Origin: JASGDN01 sp049840815
GTDB taxonomy: Bacteria > Chloroflexota > Chloroflexia > Thermomicrobiales > UBA6265
DNA length: 64,000 nt
Assembly (NCBI GenBank): GCA_049840815.1
Contig: JASGJI010000007.1
Location: 310,001-374,000 of the forward strand
Direction of reading: 5' to 3'
Shown: positions 7,708-15,505 of the stretch, one piece after another
How positions within the stretch are numbered: position 1 is the first letter of the stretch
Layout: each line of letters starts with the position of its first letter
Notes under the pieces: generated by a model
The model's input: only the letters and a program-made list of their open reading frames with translations
What the model was told of the DNA's origin: nothing
Databases searched by the model: none
Position numbers and translations under genes: made by a program

Positions 7708-8727
7708 ATGCCGGAAGCAGCGCAACCCCCATCGATCATGATTGTTGGCGCCGGTGCCTGGGGCACGACACTCGCGCTGCTGGCCCATCGCGCCGGCGCG
7801 TCCGTGACCCTCATCGCGCATCGTGACGACGACGCCCGCACAATGGCAGCGACGCGGAGACACCCGCGATCCCTGCCCGGCATCGCGATTCCGGAGGCGA
7901 TCCGGATCGCCTCCTCCCTGGACGACTTCCCGGCGTCGGGCCTCCTCGTGGTGGCGATCCCCACGCAGAAACTCCGCGTCAGCCTCACGAACCTTCCGGA
8001 GCGATTCACCCATGCTCCGATCCTCAGCGTCGCCAAGGGCATCGAGCTCGGCACGTTGATGCCCCCGTCTGCAGTGATCGCAGAAGCCCTGGGGAGAACG
8101 ACCAGCGATGGCATCGCGGTCCTCTCCGGCCCAAACCTGGCATCGGAGATCGCGGAAGGGATGCCTGCCGCCGCCGTGGTCGCCGGCGCCGACGCCGCCC
8201 TGACCCAGTGGACACAACGCGCGCTCGGGTCGAGTCGGTTCCGCCTCTACACGAGCAACGATCCCATCGGCGTGGAGTTGGGTGGGGCCTTGAAGAATAT
8301 CATCGCCATCGGGGCGGGGATTGCCGATGGACTGGCACTGGGGGACAACGCCAAAGCGGCCTTCATCACGCGCGGACTGGCGGAAATCACGCGACTCGGG
8401 ATCGCGATGGGCGCCGACCCGCTCACGTTCGGCGGCCTGAGCGGGATCGGGGACTTGCTCGCCACCTGCGCCAGTACCCGATCGCGCAACCACCGCGTGG
8501 GGGAGGAGCTCGCTGCCGGACGCTCGCTGGAGGCCATCCTCGCGGACATGCAGGAGACAGCGGAAGGCGTCGCGACGACTCGCGCGGCCCGTGACCTCGC
8601 CGCTCGGGTTGGCGTGGAGATGCCGATCACGGAGGCGTTGTATGGCGTGCTCTTCGCAGGCACGGATGTCGCCGCGGCGATCGAATCGCTGCTGGTGCGA
8701 ACACCCGCGCCCGAAGTCAGGCCGTAG
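7708..8727 (+). CDS. gpsA: Glycerol-3-phosphate dehydrogenase [NAD(P)+]
   Basis: Reduces dihydroxyacetone phosphate to sn-glycerol-3-phosphate, the backbone for phospholipids. The Rossmann motif GAGAWGT is near the N-terminus; SVAKGIE, SGPNLASEIAEG, ELGGALKNIIAIGAG (with the catalytic Lys) and GLSGIGDLLATC follow in the family order. I prefer the ATG at 7708 (CGGAGCGG upstream; 339 residues) to the in-frame ATG at 7663, which sits inside the palindrome. plsY, the next enzyme to use this product, lies at 47900. Confidence 0.95.
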   Translation: MPEAAQPPSIMIVGAGAWGTTLALLAHRAGASVTLIAHRDDDARTMAATRRHPRSLPGIAIPEAIRIASSLDDFPASGLLVVAIPTQKLRVSLTNLPERFTHAPILSVAKGIELGTLMPPSAVIAEALGRTTSDGIAVLSGPNLASEIAEGMPAAAVVAGADAALTQWTQRALGSSRFRLYTSNDPIGVELGGALKNIIAIGAGIADGLALGDNAKAAFITRGLAEITRLGIAMGADPLTFGGLSGIGDLLATCASTRSRNHRVGEELAAGRSLEAILADMQETAEGVATTRAARDLAARVGVEMPITEALYGVLFAGTDVAAAIESLLVRTPAPEVRP

Positions 8728-8774
8728 GGGAGGGGATCGGGCAACGTCGCGCGGAGGCGGTCACATCCCGTCCA

Positions 8775-8813
8775 GATATTCGGCTCCGCCGGATGGGTCA
8801 GACAGGCTGACCC
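8775..8813 (-). repeat. Double-hairpin intergenic repeat, copy 1
   Basis: A 39-base element read on the minus strand: a GGGTCAG...CTGACCC hairpin followed directly by an ATCCGGC...GCCG-type hairpin ending in ATATC. Another copy lies at 48671-48709 with 35 of 39 bases identical. This one is between convergent gpsA and purA and may also act as a terminator. Confidence 0.6.
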
Positions 8814-8839
8814 ATCACGGGATCTGGCATCACGTCAGG

Positions 8840-10126
8840 TCAGGCAACGTCATGATCGCGGTCGATCAGCTGCTCGCGGGCGGGGCCGATCCCGACGAAG
8901 CGGACGCGCGCATCGAGGATGGTCTCGATCTCGAAGAGGTAGCCCTTCAAGGTCGCCGGGAGTTCCGCGAAGGTGCGCATCCCGGTCGTGTCGACCTCCC
9001 AACCCGGCATGGAGGACCAGATCGGCGTCGCCCGCTCGAGGTCGTCGATCAGCGCCGGGACATGGTGCATGGGCACGCCGTCCTTCAGGTACCCGGTACA
9101 GAGCTTGACTTCGGCGAAGGAATCGAGCACATCCACAAGCGTCATCGCAACATCAGTGACGCCATTCAGGCGGCTCGTGTGACGGGCAGCGACGGCATCG
9201 AACCAGCCGGTGCGACGGGGCCGTCCGGTCGTGGTGCCGTATTCGTTGCCCCGGACGCGGATCAGTTCGCCCGTCTCTTCGTTCAGCTCCGATGGCATTG
9301 GGCCAGCGCCGACGCGCGTGCTGTAGGCCTTGTAGACGGCCACCACGCGGTCGATCTGCTTTGGCGCGATCCCGGCACCCTGACAGGCCCCGGCGGCCGT
9401 CGGCGACGACGAGGTGACATATGGGTAGGTTCCATAGTCGATATCGAGCATCGCACCCTGCGCGCACTCGATCAGGACCTGGCTGCCCTGCGCGAGGTGA
9501 TCCTGCACCAGCACCTCGGTCGCGGTGACATACGGAGCAAGCACCTCACCGTATTCGAGGAGCTGGTGATAGACCTCGTTGAAATCGAACGCAGCGTCCC
9601 CGTAAAGCGTGGTCAACTGCTGGTTCTTCGCGTCCAGCTCGATCGCCAGCTTGCGCCGCAGGATGTCCGGGCGCACCAGGTCACAGACGCGCAGGCCGTG
9701 CCGGGAGACCTTGTCGGCGTAGGCCGGGCCATTGCCACGGAGAGTGGTGCCGATCTCCTCACCCTCGCGCCGGGCCTCCAGCATGCGATCGAGCGCCGGG
9801 TGATAGGGGAGCACGAGATGAGCGCGATCGGAGATACGGAGCCGGGAGATGTCGATCCCGCGATCCATCAGGCCGCGCAGCTCGCCGACAAGAGTGCCCG
9901 GCTCGATCACGACACCAGCGCCGATCACGCAGAGGACGGAGTCATTCAGGATGCCGGACGGCACGAGATGCAGCTTGAAGGTGCCCTGATCCGTCTTCAC
10001 GGTGTGCCCGGCGTTGCTGCCGCCGTTGGCGCGGACCACCATCTGCGCCGACCCCGCCAGCGCGTCCGTCAGCTTGCCCTTCCCCTCGTCACCCCATTGA
10101 CCGCCCAGAATGATCGTCGCCGGCAT
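8840..10126 (-). CDS. purA: Adenylosuccinate synthetase
   Basis: GTP-dependent condensation of IMP with aspartate, the first committed step to AMP. The N-terminal phosphate loop GGQWGDEGKGK, the NGGSNAGHT stretch and RGNGPAYADK are present. The C-terminal part carries the nucleotide-specificity region RPRRTGWFDAVAARH. I chose the ATG at 10124-10126, which begins MPATIILGGQWGDEGKG and is preceded by GAGGAC; it gives 428 residues. A longer in-frame start at 10207 adds 27 residues without family similarity. The usual GRGIGPAY is LRGNGPAY here. It stands alone, far from purL/purF. Confidence 0.95.
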   Translation of the reverse strand: MPATIILGGQWGDEGKGKLTDALAGSAQMVVRANGGSNAGHTVKTDQGTFKLHLVPSGILNDSVLCVIGAGVVIEPGTLVGELRGLMDRGIDISRLRISDRAHLVLPYHPALDRMLEARREGEEIGTTLRGNGPAYADKVSRHGLRVCDLVRPDILRRKLAIELDAKNQQLTTLYGDAAFDFNEVYHQLLEYGEVLAPYVTATEVLVQDHLAQGSQVLIECAQGAMLDIDYGTYPYVTSSSPTAAGACQGAGIAPKQIDRVVAVYKAYSTRVGAGPMPSELNEETGELIRVRGNEYGTTTGRPRRTGWFDAVAARHTSRLNGVTDVAMTLVDVLDSFAEVKLCTGYLKDGVPMHHVPALIDDLERATPIWSSMPGWEVDTTGMRTFAELPATLKGYLFEIETILDARVRFVGIGPAREQLIDRDHDVA

Positions 10127-10184
10127 CGAAACGTGTCCTCTCACCCCGATTTTGCCCGGCACGACAGCGTCGACCGAGCGCACT

Positions 10185-10208
10185 GATGGCCGGGAATCCC
10201 CGGCCATC
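10185..10208 (-). terminator. Hairpin between the dnaJ-like gene and purA
   Basis: GATGGCCGGG (10185-10194) pairs perfectly with 10199-10208 around AATC. It follows the stop of the dnaJ-like gene by 15 bases on the minus strand. There is no U-tract on that side. Confidence 0.5.
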
Positions 10209-10222
10209 GTCCTGTTTTCACC

Positions 10223-11380
10223 TTATTGTCGCAGATCACGGAGTTTCGTGAAGAGTTCCCGTTCCTGGGCGCTGACATCCTTCGGCACGGCGACGTGGGT
10301 TTCCACCAGCATGTCGCCGTGATCGCCGCCCGTTCCCGGCACCGGCATCCCCAGCCCCTTGAGCCGGAAGACCGCGCCGTCCTGCGTGCCAGGCGGCACC
10401 GTCATCGAGACCCGGCCATCCATCGTTGGCACGATGACCTCGCCGCCAAGGACCGCTGTCGTGACCGGGATCATCGTCTTCTGGCGGAGGTTGTTGCCCT
10501 GTCGCTCGAACCGCGTGTCCGGCCGCACCTCGATGTTCAGATAGACATCGCCATTGGGACCGCCGTTGATCCCCGGTTCGCCTTGCGCCGCAAGACGCAC
10601 GCGCGACCCGGTGCGAACGCCCTTCGGAATGGAAACCTCCAGCGTCTTGTTGTTGATGACCACGCCGGTGGCGTCGCAGGTCGGGCAGCCGATTCCACGC
10701 AAGTAGCCGGTGCTGTGGCAACGCTGGCAGGGGACGAGGATCTGGAGCGCGACGTGTCGCTTGGTGCCGGTCACGGACTCGTCGAGCGTGATCGGGACCG
10801 GCACCTCGGTGTCATCGCCGCGCTGGGCGTGAGTGTCCGTCTCATGAGATGCCGATCCGCGCGAGGTGAAGCCGCCGAAGAGCATGGTGAAGAAGTCGGA
10901 GAAGCGGTTGCCACTGCTCTTGTTCTCCTCATGCACCCACGATGCGCCGGGAGGGCTCGCCGTCCCGGTGAACCATTCCTCAAAGTCGTCCGTGCGCCGG
11001 CTCGATCCGCCAGCCGCTCCAGATGTCCCGGAGGAACGCGAGTTCCCGGACGACGACGGTCCGGACGTCGTGCGTTGAGACGATGACGCACCGGCTGATG
11101 ATGACCCGGACGGCGTCTCCCGATCCTGGGCGCGGGCGGTCTCCCGATAGCGCTGCCAGTCACGCCCGAAGCGGTCATAACGGGCACGCTTCTCCGGGTC
11201 GGAGAGGACCTCATACGCCTCGTTCATGTCCTTGAACCGTTCCTCGGCCCGAGGATCGCTGCGATTGACATCGGGGTGGAACTTGCGTGCGTTTTCCCGG
11301 AACGCGCGCTTCACCTCCGTCTGATCGGCGGTGCGAGAAATGCCGAGAACGGCGTAGTAGTCCTTGAACTCAACCGGCAT
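10223..11380 (-). CDS. DnaJ-family co-chaperone with a single CxxC pair set
   Basis: Hsp70 co-chaperone. The J domain occupies residues 1-70 with HPD at 35-37. A Ser/Gly/Thr-rich linker (~75-130) and a GF-like section follow. The central zinc region contains only two CxxCxxxG units (CQRCHSTG and CPTCDATG) rather than four, so it can hold one zinc at most. The two C-terminal substrate-binding domains are complete (IPKGVRTGSRVRLAAQGEPG, VPPGTQDGAVFRLKGLGMP). It is between canonical DnaJ and zinc-less CbpA. dnaK and grpE are not nearby. The gene starts 36 bases after the DUF4126 stop. Confidence 0.9.
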   Translation of the reverse strand: MPVEFKDYYAVLGISRTADQTEVKRAFRENARKFHPDVNRSDPRAEERFKDMNEAYEVLSDPEKRARYDRFGRDWQRYRETARAQDRETPSGSSSAGASSSQRTTSGPSSSGNSRSSGTSGAAGGSSRRTDDFEEWFTGTASPPGASWVHEENKSSGNRFSDFFTMLFGGFTSRGSASHETDTHAQRGDDTEVPVPITLDESVTGTKRHVALQILVPCQRCHSTGYLRGIGCPTCDATGVVINNKTLEVSIPKGVRTGSRVRLAAQGEPGINGGPNGDVYLNIEVRPDTRFERQGNNLRQKTMIPVTTAVLGGEVIVPTMDGRVSMTVPPGTQDGAVFRLKGLGMPVPGTGGDHGDMLVETHVAVPKDVSAQERELFTKLRDLRQ

Positions 11381-11415
11381 GCGTCACGCCTGCTTGTCCT
11401 TCCTCAACGCGCGAA

Positions 11416-12006
11416 TCACACCCGCGGCTTCATGCCGAGCAACGATTCGACCCGGAAGTTGCCTGCCTTCATCCGCTCTGTCGATCGATAGACCATCCAC
11501 AGCAGCAACGCCATCGCGGGAATCGCCACCCACGGCAGGAAGATCGAGACGACCGTCCCGAGTACCACGACGAAATCCTCGACGATGCTGAGGAAGGGGT
11601 TGCCCATCCCGTTCGTCGCCGTCGTCACGACCGGGCGGGAGGTCATCTTGTACCAATGAATCCCAGCCGCCACGGCGAGGCCGAGGACGCCCGCGATCCA
11701 GACGACGATCCCACCGTGCTGACTGGCGATTGCCATCGCGATGAACCCGCCGACGAGTGGCCGGATCACGGTGTGGGCACGGTCACTGATCGCGTCGATG
11801 CCGGGAAGCTTGTCGGCAAGCAGCTCGATGGGCAGCACGAGCAGGATGACAATGATCCCGACCGTCGATGAGATGCCCGAGTAAGGGCTGGCGAGATCGA
11901 CCTTCGTGGTCAGGCGGTCGGCCAGTGCCAGGATGAGCAGGGCCAGCGTGGAGTTGAGGCCGGCGTTCGATGCAGCGCCGACGCCAGAAAGCAGGGAAGC
12001 AATCAA
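11416..12006 (-). CDS. DUF4126 membrane protein
   Basis: A 196-residue protein with four to five hydrophobic segments and the N-terminal GLNSTLALLILALADRL pattern typical of DUF4126 proteins. The function of this family is unknown. A conserved-looking loop contains DAISDRAHTVIRPLVGG. Transcribed with the dnaJ-like gene downstream and 102 bases after lexA, so it could be partly co-transcribed with lexA. Confidence 0.75.
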   Translation of the reverse strand: MIASLLSGVGAASNAGLNSTLALLILALADRLTTKVDLASPYSGISSTVGIIVILLVLPIELLADKLPGIDAISDRAHTVIRPLVGGFIAMAIASQHGGIVVWIAGVLGLAVAAGIHWYKMTSRPVVTTATNGMGNPFLSIVEDFVVVLGTVVSIFLPWVAIPAMALLLWMVYRSTERMKAGNFRVESLLGMKPRV

Positions 12007-12108
12007 CAGAACACCCTCGAAACCGAGCGATACCGAAGCGGACGGACATTTCCGTGTCGCTCCGAGTATACGAGGTTCCGAGGGTGTCTTTTCGGCAAGA
12101 GGCCGGAC

Positions 12109-12747
12109 CTACATGACGGAGCGGACCACCGTCACCAGCTTGCCCTGCACCTGCACGTTATCCGCGCGGGTGTAGATCGGGTCCATGGTCATGTTCGCTG
12201 GCTGAAGGCGAACGCGCTCGCCTTCACGGTAGAACTTCTTGAGCGTGGTTTCCTTCTCGTCCTCAAGCCAGACGGCAACCGTCTCGCCGTTCTCGCAGGT
12301 GCTCTGCCGCTTCAGGACGACGATATCCCCATCATTGATGAGGGCATCGATCATCGAGAGGCCCTTCACCCGCAGGGCGAAGACATCGCCACCAGACGCC
12401 TTCACGAGGTCCGGCGACAACTCGATCATGTCGGCGGCCTCCGAGCCTTCCAGATCCTGCCCGGACGCGATCGGGATACCGGCGGCGATCTGGCCGAGCA
12501 CCGGGATGGATACGAGGTTGCTGCGGCCCGGCACACGCCCGACCAATTCAATCCCGCGCGAGATGTTGCGGTTGCGGCGAATCAGGTTCCGCTCTTCCAG
12601 CACCTTGAGGTTGTAATCCACGACGCTGGTAGAGGAGATATCGAGTTCGCGCTGGATGTCGCGGATCGTCGGCGGGTAGTCGTTGTCGCTCAGGAAGGTG
12701 CCGATGAAGTCGAGGATCATCTGCTGGCGGCGAGAAAGGTCTTTCAT
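12109..12747 (-). CDS. lexA: SOS repressor LexA
   Basis: Represses SOS genes and self-cleaves when stimulated by RecA filaments. The N-terminal winged helix (residues 1-65: SRRQQMILDFIGTFLSDNDY, TIRDIQRELDISSTSVVDYN) is followed by the S24 peptidase domain. The cleavage site is Ala89-Gly90 (GQIAAGIPIA), with Ser131 in GLSMIDALINDGD and Lys170 in TTLKKF as catalytic dyad. I use the ATG at 12745-12747 (212 residues); the frame stays open far upstream antisense to mutS2, which is not coding. An SOS box lies in its promoter, so it is autoregulated. Confidence 0.95.
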   Translation of the reverse strand: MKDLSRRQQMILDFIGTFLSDNDYPPTIRDIQRELDISSTSVVDYNLKVLEERNLIRRNRNISRGIELVGRVPGRSNLVSIPVLGQIAAGIPIASGQDLEGSEAADMIELSPDLVKASGGDVFALRVKGLSMIDALINDGDIVVLKRQSTCENGETVAVWLEDEKETTLKKFYREGERVRLQPANMTMDPIYTRADNVQVQGKLVTVVRSVM

Positions 12748-12840
12748 GGGGATATCCTCGGGAATCCAGCCGCCATCTGGCGGGAATGGGGCGGACGCGT
12801 GAGCCATCGGTGGAAGGCCGGGTATGATGTACTCACGGAG

Positions 12841-12870
12841 AGTATAGTAACGAACACATGTTCGTGTCAA
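12841..12870 (-). promoter_or_regulatory. lexA promoter with SOS box in the spacer
   Basis: On the minus strand TTGACA (12865-12870), an 18-base spacer and TATACT (12841-12846). The spacer contains CGAACACATGTTCG (12851-12864), a perfect Gram-positive-type LexA box, so LexA bound here would block RNA polymerase. The box is also 105 bases upstream of the mutS2 start on the other strand. Confidence 0.85.
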
Positions 12871-12969
12871 TCCGTGATCGCACCTGAATACGTTGCTGCC
12901 GTGCGCGCCGTACGATCCGGCTGACACCTCGTCGCCGCTCCGGCCGCCCATCCGCCAAGGACCGTTCCC

Positions 12970-15408
12970 GTGAGTTCCGAATCGTTCAGTCCCGAGCACG
13001 CGCTGGAGAAGCTCGAGTTCCGCGAGATCCAGCGCCGCCTGTCCGTCCATTGTCAATACAGCCTCGCCGCCGCCCGCGCCATGGAGATCGGCCCATCCGG
13101 CGATCGCCGCATCGTGCGCTACCTGCTCGATGTCACCGCCGAGGCACTCGATCTCATCGTCTCCTTCCCGCAACTGACCGTCGGAGGTGCACGAGACATC
13201 CGCGAGTTCCTCGACAAGGCGGAGAAGGGCGGACGGCTTGCCCCTGCCGAACTGATGCTGGTAGCCGACACGATGCGTGCCGGTCGCGAGCTGCGATCGT
13301 TCTTCCTTCGCCTGCCCGATGCCGCCACCCGCTTCCCGAACGTACTCGAGTTCGCCGAGAGCATCGAGAACTTCTCGCCGCTGGAGGCCGATCTGACGCG
13401 CTCGATCGGACCGCGCGGCGATGTCCTCGATGGCGCCAGCCCGGAGCTGGGGCGCATCCGCAAGGCTGTTCGCGTCGCGCATAGCCGCCTGATGGACCGC
13501 CTGAACAGCTTCATCACCGGCAATCGCTACGGCTCGGCGCTGCAGGAGAACATCATCACCATCCGCGACGGGCGCTACGTCATCCCCGTCCGCTCCGATG
13601 CGCGGAACGTCGTGAAGGGCATCGTCCACGACACCTCGTCCAGCGGGCAGACGCTCTTCGTCGAGCCGTTCGACGTGGTGGAGATGAACAACCGCTGGCG
13701 TGAGGAGCAATTGGCCGAGCAGCGCGAGGTGGAACGCATCCTCGACATGCTCAGCGCGAAGGTTGGCGACAACGCCGACAGCCTCCATCGCATGATCGAG
13801 GCGATTGCCGCCATCGACCTCGCGATGGCGAAGGCGCGGCTCGCCCTGGCGATGGAGGCCACCCGTCCGATCCTGCACGAGCCGGCCAAGGGAGCGGGAC
13901 GTGAGGACATTCCCGGCCACCCGACACACTACGTCCGCCTCGTCAATGCCCGTCACCCCCTGCTGGACCAGCAGACCGTCGTCCCGACCTCGCTGGAGAT
14001 TGGCGACCGCTTCCGCGTGCTGCTCATCACCGGGCCGAATACAGGTGGCAAGACGGTCGCCCTGAAGACCGTCGGCCTGCTGACGCTGATGGCGCAGACC
14101 GGTCTCTTCCTGCCCGCCGATGATGGCACGACCGTCAGCGTGTTCCCGGCGGTGTTCGTGGACATCGGGGATGAGCAGAGCATCGCGCAGAGCCTCTCGA
14201 CCTTCTCATCGCACATCCGGAACATCATCCGCATGCTGCGCAACGTCTCGTCGGACAGCCTTGTGCTGCTGGACGAGATGGGCGCCGGCACCGATCCGCA
14301 GGAGGGCTCAGCGCTCGCCCGCGCGATCATCACCACGCTCCTGCGGCGCAAGGCGATGGTGATCGCCACGACGCATTACTCCGAGGTAAAGGCCTACGCC
14401 TACGCCACGCGAGGCGTCGAGAACGCCAGTGTCGAATTCAACGTGCAAACGCTCTCGCCGACCTACAAGCTCTCGATCGGCGTGCCGGGCCGATCGAATG
14501 CGCTCGCCATCGCTACCCGGCTGGGGATGCCGAAGGAGATCGTGAAGGAAGCGGAGGCCTATCTCGATCCGGGAGCGAACGGCACCGAGGACCTGATCGA
14601 TGATATCCGCGAGCGGCGGAACGAGATCACGCGCGAACTGGAACGCACCAAGGCCGCCGAGGAGGAAGCCCGGCAGCTGCGTCGCCGTGCCGCGCAATCC
14701 CTCCGCGAGGCGGAGGACATCCGGCGCTCCGCCCGTGAGGAAGCCATTGCCGAGGTCGAAGCCGAACTTGCCGACGTCCGGAACGCCCTCCGGGAGAGCG
14801 CCCGCCTCAAGAACACCGTCCCGGCAGGCCAACGTCCCCAGATGCCGACACAATCCGCCGCCAACGCGATCCGGGAGGCGGAGGAGCAGGTGCGCCTCTC
14901 CGAACGCAAGACGAATCGCGGCTCGACGCGACCGCAGCCGGTGCTCCAGCCACCGCGCGCGCTCCGCAAGGGCGATCGGGTGCGCGTTCTCTCGCTGGAC
15001 ATGGAAGGGGACGTCCTCTCCGTATCCCCGGTGGACGCCGAGGTACAGATGGGTGTGATGAAGTCACGCCAACCGCTCATGAACCTGGAGCGGGTGGGAC
15101 GAAAGCCGGCCTCCCAGATCCAGGAGCGCCCAGCCATCTCGATTCCCGCCCAGGAAGCCGTGCCGCTCGAACTCGATCTGCGCGGACGCCGGGCCGAGGA
15201 GATCGCCCCGCTGGTGGAGCGATACATCCACGATGCCTACCTGATGGGCATGCCATGGGTGCGCATCATCCATGGGAAGGGGACCGGCGCGTTGCGTCAG
15301 GTCGTGCGCGAGGAACTGAAGGGCAACCCGGTCGTCGCAAAGAGCGAGGCCGCCGGCCCCGGCGAGGGTGGCGACGGCGCGACCGTCGCGCATCTCCGCC
15401 AGAACTGA
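12970..15408 (+). CDS. mutS2: Endonuclease MutS2 / ribosome-rescue ATPase family
   Basis: 812 residues from a GTG start. The MutS core and clamp (1-330) precede the ABC-type ATPase with Walker A GPNTGGKT at about 354, Walker B LVLLDEMGAGTDP and the ATTHYSEVK switch. A long coiled coil (~530-640) leads to a C-terminal Smr nuclease domain (~735-805: LDLRGRRAEE, IIHGKGTGALR). There is no mismatch-recognition domain, which separates it from MutS1. MutS2 proteins suppress homologous recombination and, in B. subtilis, bind collided ribosomes. Divergent from lexA, convergent with mfd. Confidence 0.94.
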   Translation: MSSESFSPEHALEKLEFREIQRRLSVHCQYSLAAARAMEIGPSGDRRIVRYLLDVTAEALDLIVSFPQLTVGGARDIREFLDKAEKGGRLAPAELMLVADTMRAGRELRSFFLRLPDAATRFPNVLEFAESIENFSPLEADLTRSIGPRGDVLDGASPELGRIRKAVRVAHSRLMDRLNSFITGNRYGSALQENIITIRDGRYVIPVRSDARNVVKGIVHDTSSSGQTLFVEPFDVVEMNNRWREEQLAEQREVERILDMLSAKVGDNADSLHRMIEAIAAIDLAMAKARLALAMEATRPILHEPAKGAGREDIPGHPTHYVRLVNARHPLLDQQTVVPTSLEIGDRFRVLLITGPNTGGKTVALKTVGLLTLMAQTGLFLPADDGTTVSVFPAVFVDIGDEQSIAQSLSTFSSHIRNIIRMLRNVSSDSLVLLDEMGAGTDPQEGSALARAIITTLLRRKAMVIATTHYSEVKAYAYATRGVENASVEFNVQTLSPTYKLSIGVPGRSNALAIATRLGMPKEIVKEAEAYLDPGANGTEDLIDDIRERRNEITRELERTKAAEEEARQLRRRAAQSLREAEDIRRSAREEAIAEVEAELADVRNALRESARLKNTVPAGQRPQMPTQSAANAIREAEEQVRLSERKTNRGSTRPQPVLQPPRALRKGDRVRVLSLDMEGDVLSVSPVDAEVQMGVMKSRQPLMNLERVGRKPASQIQERPAISIPAQEAVPLELDLRGRRAEEIAPLVERYIHDAYLMGMPWVRIIHGKGTGALRQVVREELKGNPVVAKSEAAGPGEGGDGATVAHLRQN

Positions 15409-15436
15409 GAAACGAGGCGGAAGAAAAGAGGAAAGT

Positions 15437-15477
15437 GATCGTCGGTGATTGCCCCGATTGGGGCGGTCACCGAGATC
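15437..15477. terminator. Shared terminator between mutS2 and mfd
   Basis: GATC-gTCGGTGA-ttGCCCC pairs with GGGGCgg-TCACCGA-GATC around GATT, with small internal mismatches. It lies between two convergent stops. Confidence 0.55.
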
Positions 15478-15505
15478 GGTGTCTTGTCCCGCAGGGGCGA
15501 TCCCC

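Noticed and set aside
12748..13956. N-terminal 400-residue extension of the lexA frame
   Set aside because: It runs antisense to mutS2 and through the lexA promoter and SOS box; LexA has its normal N-terminus at 12747.
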